A DNA stretch of 64,000 nucleotides from Aeromicrobium chenweiae (GCF_003065605.1 NZ_CP026952.1:1860001-1924000); one strand, 5' to 3'. Shown: positions 54,195 through 63,681, counted from the first letter of the stretch. The notes: generated by a model not told the origin, from the letters alone. Numbers and translations: made by a program.

Positions 54195-55487
54195 ATGGGC
54201 TACTCACCGGAGACCGAGGCACTCGAGATCTGCCGCGACCTGATCCGCATCGACACCAGCAACTTCGGTGACGACTCGGGCCCGGGGGAGCGCAAGGCCG
54301 CCGAGCACGTCGCCGGGCTGCTGGCCGAGGTCGGCATCGAGCCGCAGATCCTGGAGTCGGCGCCTGGCCGGGCGAGCGTCGTCGCGCGCTGGGGCAACCA
54401 GGACTCGCCGAAGCCGGGCCTGTTGATCCACGGGCACCTGGACGTCGTGCCGGCCCAGGCCGCCGACTGGAGCGTCGACCCGTTCGCCGCCGAGGTCGTG
54501 GACGGCTACCTGTACGGCCGCGGCGCGGTCGACATGAAGGACTTCGACGCGATGCTGCTGTCGGTCGTCCGGGCCCGTCAGCGCGCCGGCGCGATCCCCG
54601 ACCGTCCCATCACCTTGGTGTTCACCGCCGACGAGGAGGCCGGCGGCCCGCTCGGTGCCCACTGGCTGGTCGAGCACCACCCTGAGCTGTTCGAGGGATG
54701 CACCGAGGCGATCGGCGAGGTCGGCGGCTTCTCGACCGAGGTCGGCGGCCAGCGCCTGTACCTGATCGAGACCGGCGAGAAAGGCATCGCCTGGATGCGG
54801 CTGCGTGCGCGCGGCACCGCCGGACACGGATCGATGGGCAACCGCGACAACGCCATCACCCACCTGGCGCGCGGCCTGCTGGCCCTGGGGGAGCACGAGT
54901 GGCCGGGAGAGCCCGGTCCGTCGATGCAGCTGCTGCTCGCGAAGGTCCGCGAGCTGACCGGCTCGGACGGCACGCCCGAGGAGCTGCTGGAGCACTTCGG
55001 CCCGGCCGTGCGGATGATCGGCGCGGGGATGCGCAACACGACCAACGTGACGATGCTCGACGCCGGCTACAAGCACAACGTCATCCCCGGCGAGGCGCTG
55101 GCGTACGTGGACGGCCGCTACCTGCCGGGTCACGCCGACAGCTTCGTGCCGACCGTGCAGCAGATCGTCGGCGACGCGATCACCGTCGAGCCGTACATCG
55201 AGCAGCCCGCGCTCGAGTACGCCTTCGAGGGCGATCTGGTCGACAAGATGACGATCGCGCTGCACTCGCAGGATCCCGGCGCCCACATCGCGCCCTTCCT
55301 GATGTCGGGCGGCACCGATGCGAAGGCGTGGGACAAGCTGGGCATCACCTCGTACGGCTTCGTGCCGCTGCGGCTGCCCGCGGACCTCGACTTCACCGCG
55401 TTGTTCCACGGCGTCGACGAGCGCGTCCCCGTCGACTCCCTGAAGTTCGGCGCGAGGGTGCTCGACGGGTTCCTGGGCCTGGCGTAG
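54195..55487 (+). CDS. M20-family metallopeptidase / amidohydrolase
   Basis: Zinc-dependent hydrolase of 430 residues. Motifs: LIHGHLDVVPAQAADWSVDPF (His/Asp zinc ligands), GRGAVDMKDFDAM, and FTADEEAGGPLGAHW (catalytic Glu-Glu). It belongs to the M20 group that includes acetylornithine deacetylase-like enzymes and dipeptidases. TACGAT at 54183-54188 ends 6 nt before ATG 54195. The substrate is not shown by its neighbours. Confidence 0.88.
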   Translation: MGYSPETEALEICRDLIRIDTSNFGDDSGPGERKAAEHVAGLLAEVGIEPQILESAPGRASVVARWGNQDSPKPGLLIHGHLDVVPAQAADWSVDPFAAEVVDGYLYGRGAVDMKDFDAMLLSVVRARQRAGAIPDRPITLVFTADEEAGGPLGAHWLVEHHPELFEGCTEAIGEVGGFSTEVGGQRLYLIETGEKGIAWMRLRARGTAGHGSMGNRDNAITHLARGLLALGEHEWPGEPGPSMQLLLAKVRELTGSDGTPEELLEHFGPAVRMIGAGMRNTTNVTMLDAGYKHNVIPGEALAYVDGRYLPGHADSFVPTVQQIVGDAITVEPYIEQPALEYAFEGDLVDKMTIALHSQDPGAHIAPFLMSGGTDAKAWDKLGITSYGFVPLRLPADLDFTALFHGVDERVPVDSLKFGARVLDGFLGLA

Positions 55488-55605
55488 CCACGCGACGACC
55501 TCCTACGGGGCTTCTTGCTCCAAAGACGTCGATTTCTCCGCCATGCTGCGAAAGGCTGGCACCCGGCTGCCGGCTGGGGCGGTCCGATCGCCGAAGGGGA
55601 CGACG

Positions 55606-55899
55606 ATGACGACGGAGCAGACGCCCGAGAACGAGCCGCCGATGGTGCCACCGGTGCTGTACGTCCCCGGGGACGAGGTGTTGGACGACGGCACGGTGTC
55701 GTTGGACTGCGGGACGGCCGCACCGCGCTCCTGGCCTACACGGCCCTCGACCGCCTGGTCGACTGCTGTGGCGATCGCCAGCCGTGGGTGCTGATCGAGA
55801 CCTAGGCCCTCGACGACATCGCCGAGCAGCGCCCTACGACCTGATCCTGCTCGACATGGAGATACCTCTTGAGCACCGCCGTACGGGCGTGCCCTCATG
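55606..55899 (+). pseudogene. Frameshifted SAV_915-type gene
   Basis: ATG 55606 has a good ribosome site (GAAGGGGA) and encodes MTTEQTPENEPPMVPPVLYVPGDEVLDDGTVSLDCG, but the frame is then lost. After one shift it continues as RDGRTALLAYTALDRLVDCCGDRQPWVLIET, reaches a TAG at about 55803, and after another shift goes on as APYDLILLDMEIPLEHRRTGVPS before TGA at 55897-55899. Joined together these give a complete SAV_915-like protein. A stop and two shifts point to a decayed gene, unless the sequence has errors here. Confidence 0.7.
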
Positions 55900-56192
55900 A
55901 GCCGGCTCGAGCTGGGGGCCGGCACCCTGGCGAACATCGCGACCCGGGTGCAGTCGATCAGCGACGACCTGGAGTCGCTGGCGGGGTCGGCTCCCGCGGC
56001 GCCGGACGCCGGCGACATGAGTGGCGTCATCAGGTCCTTGCTCAGCGACCTGCTCGCGGTCTCCGGCGAGATCTCGCAGGCGCGTCCGCAGCGGCCGATG
56101 CCGTACGTATGGGCGGTACGGCATACGAGGAGACCGACGCCGCGAGCGCACAGGCGTTCTCCCGGCTCCACCGCACGGGAACCCAACCATGA
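55897..56192 (+). pseudogene. Frameshifted WXG100/ESAT-6-like helical protein
   Basis: ATG 55897 begins MSRLELGAGTLANIATRVQSISDDLESLAGS, a helical start like ESAT-6/WXG100-superfamily proteins. The frame runs to about residue 63 (GEISQA) and then must shift to reach ASAAADAVRMGGTAYEETDAASAQAFSRLH, which ends at 56192. Without the shift the protein turns into basic nonsense. Its start overlaps the end of the SAV_915-like gene and its end overlaps the next gene (ATGA), so the intact ancestor was part of an operon. Confidence 0.6.
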
Positions 56193-57294
56193 GCATCTCC
56201 ACGCGGATCGATGGATCCCCCGACGACATCACCACGGTCGGCGTCTGGAAACAAGGGCCGGCTGCAGCCGGCGCTCACCGACGCCATGGGTGCGCTGCGC
56301 AGTGCCGAGTCCGAGGCTCAGGCCGGTTGGAAAGGGGACTGCCGGCTCGGCCTTCGTCACCGGTATGTCGTCGTGTCGCAGCGGCGTCCAGAAGATCGGT
56401 GATGACGGCGAACGCGTCGGCGCGAAGATCGAGCGGTACGCTCCAGACCGCGCAGGACGGCATGCAGCAGATCTGCACGGACGCCTCGACAGCCGGTCTG
56501 ACGCTGACGGCACGCACGATCCAGGATCCCGGCGCGGGCCCCGGCAAGCCGTGGAAGTCCGGGGAGCTGTCACCGGAACAGGCTCGCGAGTTCGACCGGA
56601 TGACCGCCGAGTACGAGGACCACCAGAAAAAGATTGCGGCCTATGACCACGCCCAGTCGTCGGCCAGCCGAGTCGAGACCGCGCTGGAGTCGGCCAAGGG
56701 CGTCCTCACGACCTTCGTCAGCGAGCTGACGGGCAAGTGGCATCTCAACTCAGCGGATCTCGTGGTGGGCGCGGCAGCCATGTACACCGGTCGGCACGCG
56801 AGCATTCTCACCAAGCACGCCGCCGCGCTCGCCGACGACGCCAAGCGGCACCTTGACCATGACCTCAAATCGCCGGGTGGCAGCCCCGAGAGCAAATACA
56901 ACAACCGCCGTGTCTTCGAGAGCAGACTGGCGTCCGCCGAGGCCAAGGCCCGTGGCGTGAAGTGGGCCGTGTCGCCTCGAAGCTGGACAAGGGCGGGCCC
57001 GCGCTGGCCCTTGTGGGCACGGGGCTGGACATCGCGCAGGGCAAGGGTCCGGGCAAGGCGATCCTGTCGGGTGGGGTGGGGGTGGGTGCCGGAGCGCTTC
57101 TGGTGGCGTCCGCTCCGGTGTCCGCGCCGGTTCTCCTGGTGGGCGCCGGGGCCGTCGGCGTCGGTATCGTGGGCAGCATGGTCGCAGACAAGGTGTGGGA
57201 CGACGTGGTCCCGGAAGGGGCGAAGAAGGCGATCGACGGCGGTCTCAAAGCCGTCGGCGGTGGCGCCAGGCACGTCTGGAACAAGGTCTTCTGA
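56189..57294 (+). pseudogene. Multiply frameshifted large protein with Gly/Ala-rich hydrophobic C-terminus (ESX-linked toxin-like)
   Basis: At least four frame changes are needed to read this gene. The order of segments is: MSISTRIDGSPDDITTVGVW (frame 2); GRLQPALTDAMGALRSAESEAQAGW; TAGSAFVTGMSSCRSGVQKIGDDGERVGAKIERYA; TLQTAQDGMQQICTDASTAGLTLTA to GVKWA; and VASKLDKGGPALALVGTGLDIAQGKGPGKAILSGG to HVWNKVF ending at 57294. The joined protein would be about 365 residues: helical first half and a glycine-rich, hydrophobic C-terminal half that resembles membrane-active regions of LXG/WXG toxins. The function cannot be shown, and the region may be a dead toxin gene. Confidence 0.6.
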
Positions 57295-57295
57295 C

Positions 57296-58099
57296 ATGAC
57301 CTCGGCCTCTCTCGGTTCTGCTGATCGTGCACCGTGGCCCGAGGAGTGGGGGACCGAGGGCACACCGGGACGTGTCTGGCGTCTGATCGTGTTAGGACTG
57401 CTGTTCGAGGCCCTCGTCGTGGTGGCGACGGTCGCCACCTTCTTCAGCTCGGATCGTGTCCTCGTGGTGCCGTTCGCACTGGGAGGGATCGCGTTCGGCG
57501 CCTTCCTGTGGGTGGGCTGGACGACGCAGGCCCGTGTGCATGCCCGCGGCAGCGCGGGGATCTCGTGGGACGCGGACCGTGGCGCACTCGTCGTCGACGA
57601 CCAGCGCCTCGTCACCATCGTGTACCTCGCGGCCACCGGCGTGCTGGCGCTGTTCGCGTTCCTCGCTGTCATCGTGTCGGGGTGGAGCGCGCTCGACGAC
57701 GGCGGCTCAGATGCGACCGTCACCTTCGTCCTGTGCCTGGCTCTGCTGGCCGGTCTGGTGATCGGTGGTGCGCAGATGTGGCGGCGGGGAACCCCGTGGC
57801 TCCGGGTTTCACCCGAGGGGCTCAGCCACAAGGCAGGCGGCAAGGAGACCGAGCTCGCGTGGCGGGACATGTACGGGATCATGCTGACCAACGTCACCGG
57901 CAAGGACTACTCCATCACGGCGACCGGACCGTCGATCTCGAAGGACGTCACCATCGTCGGCCAGACCTTGGCAGCAGACCCCGCCCTCGTGGCCCAGCTG
58001 ATCGAGTTCTACTGGTCCCACGAGGACGCCCGGGCCGAGCTCACCACCGAGGCCTCACTGCGACGCATCCAGTCCGGCAACTTCGCCCCCCAACGCTGA
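57296..58099 (+). CDS. Membrane protein downstream of the decayed toxin-like gene (possible immunity)
   Basis: 267 residues from ATG 57296, two bases after the frameshifted gene. Four hydrophobic segments (LIVLGLLFEALVVVATVATFF, VPFALGGIAFGAFLWVGW, LVTIVYLAATGVLALFAFLAVIVSGW, VTFVLCLALLAGLVIGGAQM) are followed by a soluble region of about 100 residues (GTPWLRVSPEGLSHKAGGKETELAWRDMYGI), of the PH-like kind. It is intact while its three upstream neighbours are not. Survival of a membrane partner of a lost toxin is one explanation. Not a recognised family. Confidence 0.65.
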   Translation: MTSASLGSADRAPWPEEWGTEGTPGRVWRLIVLGLLFEALVVVATVATFFSSDRVLVVPFALGGIAFGAFLWVGWTTQARVHARGSAGISWDADRGALVVDDQRLVTIVYLAATGVLALFAFLAVIVSGWSALDDGGSDATVTFVLCLALLAGLVIGGAQMWRRGTPWLRVSPEGLSHKAGGKETELAWRDMYGIMLTNVTGKDYSITATGPSISKDVTIVGQTLAADPALVAQLIEFYWSHEDARAELTTEASLRRIQSGNFAPQR

Positions 58100-58229
58100 C
58101 GCTCGGGTTGTTACCGCTGACGCGCGGGTTGTTGCCAGTGACGCGCGGGTTATCGCCGCTGACGCGCGGGTTATCGCCCGTGACGCTCGACAACACGGCG
58201 CGGGTCACCGACAACACGGCGCGCGTCAG
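58096..58229. repeat. Tandem and inverted 21-nt repeats between convergent genes
   Basis: Four head-to-tail 21-nt units begin at 58096, 58117, 58138 and 58159; the core is TGACGCGCGGGTTATCGCC with few changes, and the first contains the stop of the preceding gene. Two more units in the opposite orientation lie at 58188-58208 and 58209-58229 (core GACAACACGGCGCG). The block fills the space between the two convergent stop codons and could fold into long stems. It looks like a repetitive extragenic element or a terminator-like array; there are no direct features of CRISPR. Confidence 0.75.
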
Positions 58230-58240
58230 CGTGGGGGGGG

Positions 58241-58426
58241 TCAGAGGGTGCTGCGCATGCGGATGATCTTGCGGCGCAGCGTGACGGTGCGCTGACCGGT
58301 GCCGTCCTTGCGGAGACGGTCGAGCTCCCAGCCCTGGTACTCCGCGGCGTCGGTGAGCATCCGGCAGACGGCGGACCGGGACTTGGTCCGGTCGATCGTG
58401 AGGTTCCAGAACTCGTACTCGATCAT
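58241..58426 (-). CDS. DUF5703 family small protein
   Basis: 61-residue basic protein from ATG 58426: MIEYEFWNLTIDRTKSRSAVCRMLTDAAEYQGWELDRLR and the end VTLRRKIIRMRSTL match the DUF5703 family, which is widespread in actinomycetes and of unknown function. It starts 11 bases after the aldo/keto reductase stop and is probably on the same transcript. The first 60 bases of the preceding noncoding block (repeats) lie just downstream of its stop. Confidence 0.75.
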   Translation of the reverse strand: MIEYEFWNLTIDRTKSRSAVCRMLTDAAEYQGWELDRLRKDGTGQRTVTLRRKIIRMRSTL

Positions 58427-58437
58427 CGACTCACCTC

Positions 58438-59391
58438 TCACCGTGCTGCCTCCGACACGTCGTCGAGCGCCTGATGGATCTCGGCGGGGAGCTCGACGTC
58501 CTCCACCGCGAGATTCTCCTGCAGCTGCGAGGCCGTGCGGGCCCCCACGATCGCGGCCGCGACCTGTGGCCGCTCGAGCAGCCAGGCCAGCGCGACGTGC
58601 GCGATCGTGACGCCCAGGCCCTCGGACGCCCGGGCCAGCGCCTCGACGACACCGGACTTGCCGGGAGTCAGGTACTGGCCCACGAACGTCTCCCACCCCG
58701 GGTCTGCGGCACGGGAGTCCGCCGGGATGCCGCCGCGGTACTTGCCGGACAGCACGCCCCGGCCGAGCGGCGACCAGGCGAGCACGCCCATGCCCAGGTG
58801 CTGCGCCGCGGGGACGACCTCGTCCTCCGGGTCGCGGTTGACCAGGGAGTACTCGACCTGCGTGCTGACCAGAGGGATCGTGTCGGCCCGACCGGCGAGC
58901 CACGTCTGGGCGAGCGCAGTCTGCCACCCGGTGAAGTTGGAGATGCCGACGTAGCGGGTGCGTCCGGTCCGCACCGCGTGCTCGAGCGCCCCGAGCGTCT
59001 CCTCCAGGGGGACGTTCGGGTCTGGCGTGTGGATCTGCCACAGGTCGAGGTGGTCGGTGCCGAGCTGCCGCAGCGACAGGTCCAGCTGGTCGAGCAGCGT
59101 GCCCCGCGAACCGTCCCGCACCGTCTCGCCACCACGGCGCACGAACCCGGCCTTGCCGGCCAGCACGACGCTGTCCCGGGCACCGTTCTTCGAGATGAGC
59201 GTGCCGAGCAGCTCCTCGCAGGCACCGTCGCCGTAGATGGGCGCGGTGTCGACGAGCGTCCCGCCGGCGTCGAGGAATGCGGTCAGCTGGTCCTGCGCCT
59301 CGTAGGCGTCGACCGTGGCACCCCAGTTCATGGTGCCCAGCGCGAGGCGGGACACCGTCAGCCCGGAACGACCGACGCGGCGATACTGCAT
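58438..59391 (-). CDS. Aldo/keto reductase
   Basis: NADPH-dependent oxidoreductase of 317 residues from ATG 59391. The (alpha/beta)8 pattern is clear: MQYRRVGRSGLTVSRLALGTMNWG, FLDAGGTLVDTAPIYGDGACEELLG (Asp and Tyr of the tetrad), LVLAGKAGF (Lys), DLWQIHTPDP (His) and GISNFTGWQ. The subgroup resembles YhdN/tas-type AKRs. Its substrate is unknown. It sits ahead of DUF5703 and is divergent from uppP, 48 bp away. Confidence 0.9.
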   Translation of the reverse strand: MQYRRVGRSGLTVSRLALGTMNWGATVDAYEAQDQLTAFLDAGGTLVDTAPIYGDGACEELLGTLISKNGARDSVVLAGKAGFVRRGGETVRDGSRGTLLDQLDLSLRQLGTDHLDLWQIHTPDPNVPLEETLGALEHAVRTGRTRYVGISNFTGWQTALAQTWLAGRADTIPLVSTQVEYSLVNRDPEDEVVPAAQHLGMGVLAWSPLGRGVLSGKYRGGIPADSRAADPGWETFVGQYLTPGKSGVVEALARASEGLGVTIAHVALAWLLERPQVAAAIVGARTASQLQENLAVEDVELPAEIHQALDDVSEAAR

Positions 59392-59439
59392 GTCTGAAGG
59401 CTAGTGGGGCGTCCCCAGCGCCGCCGGTAGGCTCGCGCT

Positions 59440-60273
59440 GTGGATTTCCTACAAGCTGTGGTGCTCGGCGTCATCCAGGGTCTCACCGAGTTTCTCCCCA
59501 TCTCCAGCAGTGCCCATCTCGCGATCTTCCCGAAGTTCTTCGGCTGGGACGATCCCGGGGCCGCGTACACCGCGGTGATCCAGATCGGCACCGAGCTCGC
59601 GGTGCTGCTCTACTTCTGGCGGGACATCTGGACCATCGGCTCCGGCTGGGTCCGGGGCGTGTTCTCCCGGGAGGCCCGCCAGGCGCCGGAGTGGCGGATG
59701 GGCTGGTTCGTCATCATCGGCTCGGTGCCGATCGTGATCCTCGGCCTGCTCCTGCAGGACGCGATCGACCGCGAGTTCCGCAACCTGTGGGTCATCGGCA
59801 CGACACTGATCGTCCTGGGCCTCGTGCTCGGGCTCGCCGAGCGGGTGGGACGCAAGAGCAGCCCCATCGAGGACCTGACGATGAAGCACGCGATCCTCCT
59901 CGGCCTCGCCCAGGCCGGTGCCCTCGTCCCCGGCGTGTCCCGCTCGGGGGCGACGATCAGCATGGGGCTGTTCCTCGGCTACGAGCGCGCTGCGGCGACC
60001 CGGTACGCGTTCCTGCTCGCGATCCCGGCGGTCGTCGGCGCCGGCATCTTCAAGCTCAAGGACATCGGCGGCGACAACGCGTACGGCGTGGGCCCCACGA
60101 TCGTCGGCACCGTCGTGTCGTTCGCGGTGGGGCTGGCCGTGATCCACTGGCTGCTCCGGTACGTCAGCACGCACTCGTACACGCCGTTCGTGATCTATCG
60201 CATCAGCCTCGGCGCCCTGGTGCTCGTGCTCGTGGGCGCCGGCGTCATTGCCGCGGGGACCACGGTCGGCTAG
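59440..60273 (+). CDS. uppP: Undecaprenyl-diphosphatase
   Basis: Recycles the lipid carrier for peptidoglycan and other wall polymers by cleaving undecaprenyl diphosphate. The 277-residue protein has the BacA signature QGLTEFLPISSSAHL near the start and PGVSRSGATISMGLFLGYERAAATRYAFLLAIPAV later, with eight helices. GTG 59440 follows TAGGCT (59428-59433) by six bases, so its transcript is likely leaderless. It is divergent from the AKR gene. Confidence 0.93.
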   Translation: MDFLQAVVLGVIQGLTEFLPISSSAHLAIFPKFFGWDDPGAAYTAVIQIGTELAVLLYFWRDIWTIGSGWVRGVFSREARQAPEWRMGWFVIIGSVPIVILGLLLQDAIDREFRNLWVIGTTLIVLGLVLGLAERVGRKSSPIEDLTMKHAILLGLAQAGALVPGVSRSGATISMGLFLGYERAAATRYAFLLAIPAVVGAGIFKLKDIGGDNAYGVGPTIVGTVVSFAVGLAVIHWLLRYVSTHSYTPFVIYRISLGALVLVLVGAGVIAAGTTVG

Positions 60274-60277
60274 GCAC

Positions 60278-61237
60278 TCAGAGCCAGCCGGACCGCTTGA
60301 ACCGTCGGTAGATGTACAGGCACAACCCGGCGATCACGACCATGCAGGCCGGGTAGCCGTACGTCCAGTTGAGCTCGGGCATGTGCTCGAAGTTCATGCC
60401 GTAGACGCCCGCGATGGCCGTCGGGACCGCGAAGAGCGTGGCACCTGCCGTGAGCTTGCGCATGTCCTCGTTCTGCTGCACGCTCAGCTGCGCGAGGTGC
60501 GCGTTCAGCGCGTTGTCGAGCAGGTGGTCGATCGAGTCGATCGCCTCCGCGGCACGATCGAGGTGGTCACCGATGTCCCGGAAGTACGGACGGGCCGTCT
60601 CGGGCGCCGACGAGGTCGCGAACCGGTGGATGGGCTCGCGCAGAGGGAAGACCGCACGACGGAACTCGAGCGTCTCGCGCTTGAGCCGGTAGATGCGGGT
60701 CGAGTCGTTCGAGCGCTCTGCCGAGAAGACCGAGCTCTCGACCTCCTGGACGTCGGTCTCGAGCTCGGCGGCGACGTCCTCGTAGTGGTCCACGATCGAG
60801 TCGACGACGGCGTACAGCGCCGCGGTCGGGCCGTGGGAGAGCTGATCGATCATCGACTCCGCTGCCTTTCGCGCGTCCCGCATCTCGGGACCGCCGTGCC
60901 GCACCGTGAGCAGGTAGTTGGCGCCGAGGAAGAGGTTGACCTCGTGCGTCGTGATGTCGTCGTCGCTGTAGGAGACCGTACGGATCGACATGAACGTGTG
61001 GTCGGCGTACCGCTCCACCTTGGGACGCTGGTGCGCCTCGAGCGCATCCTCGACCGCGAGCGGGTGCAGTGACAACGAGTCAGCGACCCGGTGCAGCTCC
61101 TTTGACGTGGGGTTGGCGATGCCGATCCAGAGGAACTCGTCCTCGCCCAGTCCGGCGAGCGCGGCGTCGAGCGACGTCGAGTCGTGCGGGGTCGTCTCAC
61201 GGACCCCGTCGCGGTACACCGCGCAGTCGATGATCAT
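60278..61237 (-). CDS. corA: CorA-type magnesium/cobalt channel
   Basis: Pentameric divalent cation channel of 319 residues from ATG 61237. The large cytoplasmic N-terminal region leads to the long stalk helix; the two C-terminal helices follow, with the selectivity loop [10 protein letters not shown] (GMN motif). It starts close to mshC, which is transcribed in the other direction (71 bp apart). No riboswitch is seen upstream. Confidence 0.92.
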   Translation of the reverse strand: MIIDCAVYRDGVRETTPHDSTSLDAALAGLGEDEFLWIGIANPTSKELHRVADSLSLHPLAVEDALEAHQRPKVERYADHTFMSIRTVSYSDDDITTHEVNLFLGANYLLTVRHGGPEMRDARKAAESMIDQLSHGPTAALYAVVDSIVDHYEDVAAELETDVQEVESSVFSAERSNDSTRIYRLKRETLEFRRAVFPLREPIHRFATSSAPETARPYFRDIGDHLDRAAEAIDSIDHLLDNALNAHLAQLSVQQNEDMRKLTAGATLFAVPTAIAGVYGMNFEHMPELNWTYGYPACMVVIAGLCLYIYRRFKRSGWL

Positions 61238-61307
61238 GCGGTCATTCTGCCCCGAGGCCGGTAGGCCCCGCCGTCGACCCAACCGTCCAACGGATACGCT
61301 CGTCCCC

Positions 61308-62546
61308 ATGCGCAGCTGGTCGGTTCCTGAGGTCCCTTCTCTCGGCGATCTCGGACTCGGCACCGGTCCGGTCGTCCAGGTCCACGACACGTCCGCGGGA
61401 CAGAAGCGTCCGGTCGACCCCGACGCCCGTGCCCGGCTGTACGTCTGCGGGATCACCCCGTACGACGCGACCCACATGGGGCACGCGGCGACGTACCTGG
61501 CGTTCGACCTGCTGCAGCGCGCCTGGCGCGACCGCGGGCTCGACGTCGTCTACACGCAGAACGTGACCGACGTCGACGACCCGCTGCTGGAGCGCGCACA
61601 GGCAACCGGTGTCGACTGGGTGGAGCTGGCCGAGCGCGAGACCCAGCTCTTCCGCGAGGACATGACCGCGCTGCGGATCATCCCGCCGGCTCACTACATC
61701 GGCGCCGTCGAGTCGATCGACCTCGTGGTCGACCTCATCGAGCGGCTGCGCACGGCAGGTGCCGTCTACTCCGTCGACGAGGACCTGTACTTCGACGTGC
61801 ACGCCGATCCGGGCTTCGGCCTGGTCTCCGGCTTCGACGAGCAGGAGATGCTGCGGATCTTCCCGCAGCGCGGTGGAGATCCCGACCGGGCCGGCAAGAA
61901 GCACCCGCTGGACTGCCTGCTGTGGCAGGCCGAGCGGCCCGACGAGCCCTCGTGGGAGACCCGCCTCGGGAAGGGCCGTCCGGGCTGGCACATCGAGTGC
62001 GCCGCGATCGCGCTGCACCACCTCGACCCCGCCTTCGACGTGCAGGGTGGCGGGTCCGACCTGGTCTTCCCGCACCACGAGATGTCCGCCTCCGAGGCGA
62101 CGGTCGCGACCGGTGAGCCGTTCGCGAAGGCCTACGTCCACGCCGGCATGGTCGGCTACGAGGGCGAGAAGATGTCCAAGTCCAAGGGCAACCTCGTGCT
62201 CGTCTCCAAGCTCCGCGAGGCCGGCCACGACCCCATGGCCATCCGGCTGGCGCTCCTCGCGCACCACTACCGCAGCGACTGGGAGTGGTTCGGCACCGAG
62301 ATCGAGGAGGCCGAGGCGCGGCTGGCACGCTGGCGCGACGCCGTGGCCCGCACCGTCGCGCCGTCGGGCACCGCGGTCCTCGAGCAGATCCGCGCCGCGA
62401 TGGCCGACGACCTCGACGCACCCGCGGCGATCGCCGCGGTCGACGCGTGGGCCGCCGACGACTCGGCGGAGGACCCGCAGGCCGGCCGCACGGTGCGCAC
62501 GGCGATCGACGCGCTGTTGGGCGTCGCGCTGCAGCCTCGGGACTAG
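61308..62546 (+). CDS. mshC: Mycothiol ligase MshC
   Basis: Joins cysteine to glucosaminyl-inositol in mycothiol biosynthesis, the thiol buffer of actinomycetes. The 412-residue protein is of the cysteinyl-tRNA synthetase class: [25 protein letters not shown] contains a Zn-binding Cys and the HIGH-like HMGHA motif, and [12 protein letters not shown] is the KMSKS motif. The protein lacks the tRNA-binding C-terminal domain, which tells it from CysRS. TACGCT at 61295-61300 lies 7 nt before ATG 61308. Its presence is the strongest single sign that the host is an actinomycete. Confidence 0.95.
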   Translation: MRSWSVPEVPSLGDLGLGTGPVVQVHDTSAGQKRPVDPDARARLYVCGITPYDATHMGHAATYLAFDLLQRAWRDRGLDVVYTQNVTDVDDPLLERAQATGVDWVELAERETQLFREDMTALRIIPPAHYIGAVESIDLVVDLIERLRTAGAVYSVDEDLYFDVHADPGFGLVSGFDEQEMLRIFPQRGGDPDRAGKKHPLDCLLWQAERPDEPSWETRLGKGRPGWHIECAAIALHHLDPAFDVQGGGSDLVFPHHEMSASEATVATGEPFAKAYVHAGMVGYEGEKMSKSKGNLVLVSKLREAGHDPMAIRLALLAHHYRSDWEWFGTEIEEAEARLARWRDAVARTVAPSGTAVLEQIRAAMADDLDAPAAIAAVDAWAADDSAEDPQAGRTVRTAIDALLGVALQPRD

Positions 62547-63427
62547 AAGCTCGGCCCGCGGCGGTTCTCGGGGATCGGCTGCCGTCGCTGCCGACCCAGC
62601 TCGCCGCCGATGCGTCCGCCGTACGGACGTCCGTGGTCGGCGAACTCGTCGCGGACGTACGACATGCGCCAGTCCCCGAGCTGGATGCGCGCTCCTGTGC
62701 GCAGGATCTGCTCGGGCCGCTGCAGGCCCCCGACCGTGCTGAGCATGCGGGTGCTCCGGGCGACGAGGACGTACTCGTCGTCCTCGGTACGGATGATCTC
62801 GGCCTGCAGCTCGTCGATGCCGTCCAGCTGGAGACCGACGCTCTCACCGCTGCCGATCGTGACACCGTCCGGCGACAGGTGGTAGACGCCGACCGGCCAC
62901 GGTGCCAGCGGGTCGGAGGTGTCCGAGAGGTACAGCCGCGGGTGCCCGCCCCCGGCGGGGTCGTGCGTCGTCGATGCCACGTGGGGGAGCGTCGCCATGG
63001 ACGGCAACGGGGGCCACGGTGTGCCCGGAGGCAGACCGGGGCCCCGCAGCCGGGTCGCCCGGCTCGACGGCCGCAGCCTCGCCCGAGCCGCTGCCGCGGC
63101 CCGGGTCCAGCTGCCGAGCCGCATGTGGCGCGAGCGCGTCACGAGACGGTGCGCGGGGGAGGGCTCCACGGCCCCCAGGCTGACGATCAACCCGTCCGGG
63201 CCGGAGACGTCGACGACGAGGCCGAGCTCTGCGAGCTGCGCTGCCACCGCCCGGACGGCTGCGCGCGAAGGCTGGCCGACGAGCGACAGGATGTCGTCGC
63301 TGTGCACGCGGACCCGGTTGCCGTCGGCCGTCACCGTCGCGTGCACGTGCGCGGCGGGGTGCCCGTCACCTTCCGGGACGTCGATGTCGAACGTCAGGTC
63401 CGCCGTGAGGTGCAGTGCCGAGGACAT
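62543..63427 (-). CDS. FHA-domain protein
   Basis: 294 residues from ATG 63427 with GGGGAG six bases upstream (the frame also allows GTG 63433). The N-terminal half is a beta-rich domain ([24 protein letters not shown]); the middle is Pro/Gly/Ala-rich and basic. The C-terminal part from about residue 185 has the forkhead-associated pattern [46 protein letters not shown], with a Gly-rich loop (the usual Arg is not clear). It could read phosphothreonine on a Ser/Thr kinase substrate. Its stop overlaps the mshC stop on the other strand by 4 bases. Confidence 0.65.
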   Translation of the reverse strand: MSSALHLTADLTFDIDVPEGDGHPAAHVHATVTADGNRVRVHSDDILSLVGQPSRAAVRAVAAQLAELGLVVDVSGPDGLIVSLGAVEPSPAHRLVTRSRHMRLGSWTRAAAAARARLRPSSRATRLRGPGLPPGTPWPPLPSMATLPHVASTTHDPAGGGHPRLYLSDTSDPLAPWPVGVYHLSPDGVTIGSGESVGLQLDGIDELQAEIIRTEDDEYVLVARSTRMLSTVGGLQRPEQILRTGARIQLGDWRMSYVRDEFADHGRPYGGRIGGELGRQRRQPIPENRRGPSF

Positions 63428-63429
63428 CG

Positions 63430-63681
63430 TCACTCCCCGGGCCGGTCGGCGCCCGCCGCCGGGTCGTCACTGGTCGTGACGCGCAGCGTCCCGCTGACCT
63501 TCCAGGTCGCCCGGGGCGCCTGCGGACCGGTGTCGCGAGGCACCTCGATCTCCATGTCGACGAACTCGTAGCTCACCGCTGCACCCTTGCCGGTCAGGTA
63601 GCTCCACATCTCGCGGCCCAGGTCCGCCCAGTCGCTGACCGGCTGGATGGTGGGCGAGGTGACGTTCTCGTGAGTGCTCAT
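63430..63681 (-). CDS. Small unknown protein upstream of the FHA gene
   Basis: 83 residues from ATG 63681 with GAGGAG seven bases upstream. The sequence MSTHENVTSPTIQPVSDWADLGREMWSYLTGKGAAVSYEFVDMEIEVPRDTGPQ is acidic at the end and has no known motif; WADLGREMWSYLTGKG and YEFVDMEIEVPRDTG look like a compact beta-rich fold. It lies two bases before the FHA gene on the same strand, so they form a pair. Confidence 0.7.
   Translation of the reverse strand: MSTHENVTSPTIQPVSDWADLGREMWSYLTGKGAAVSYEFVDMEIEVPRDTGPQAPRATWKVSGTLRVTTSDDPAAGADRPGE

Noticed and set aside
58096-58229. Repeat block considered as a CRISPR array
   Set aside because: Units are contiguous with no spacers and there are no cas genes nearby.
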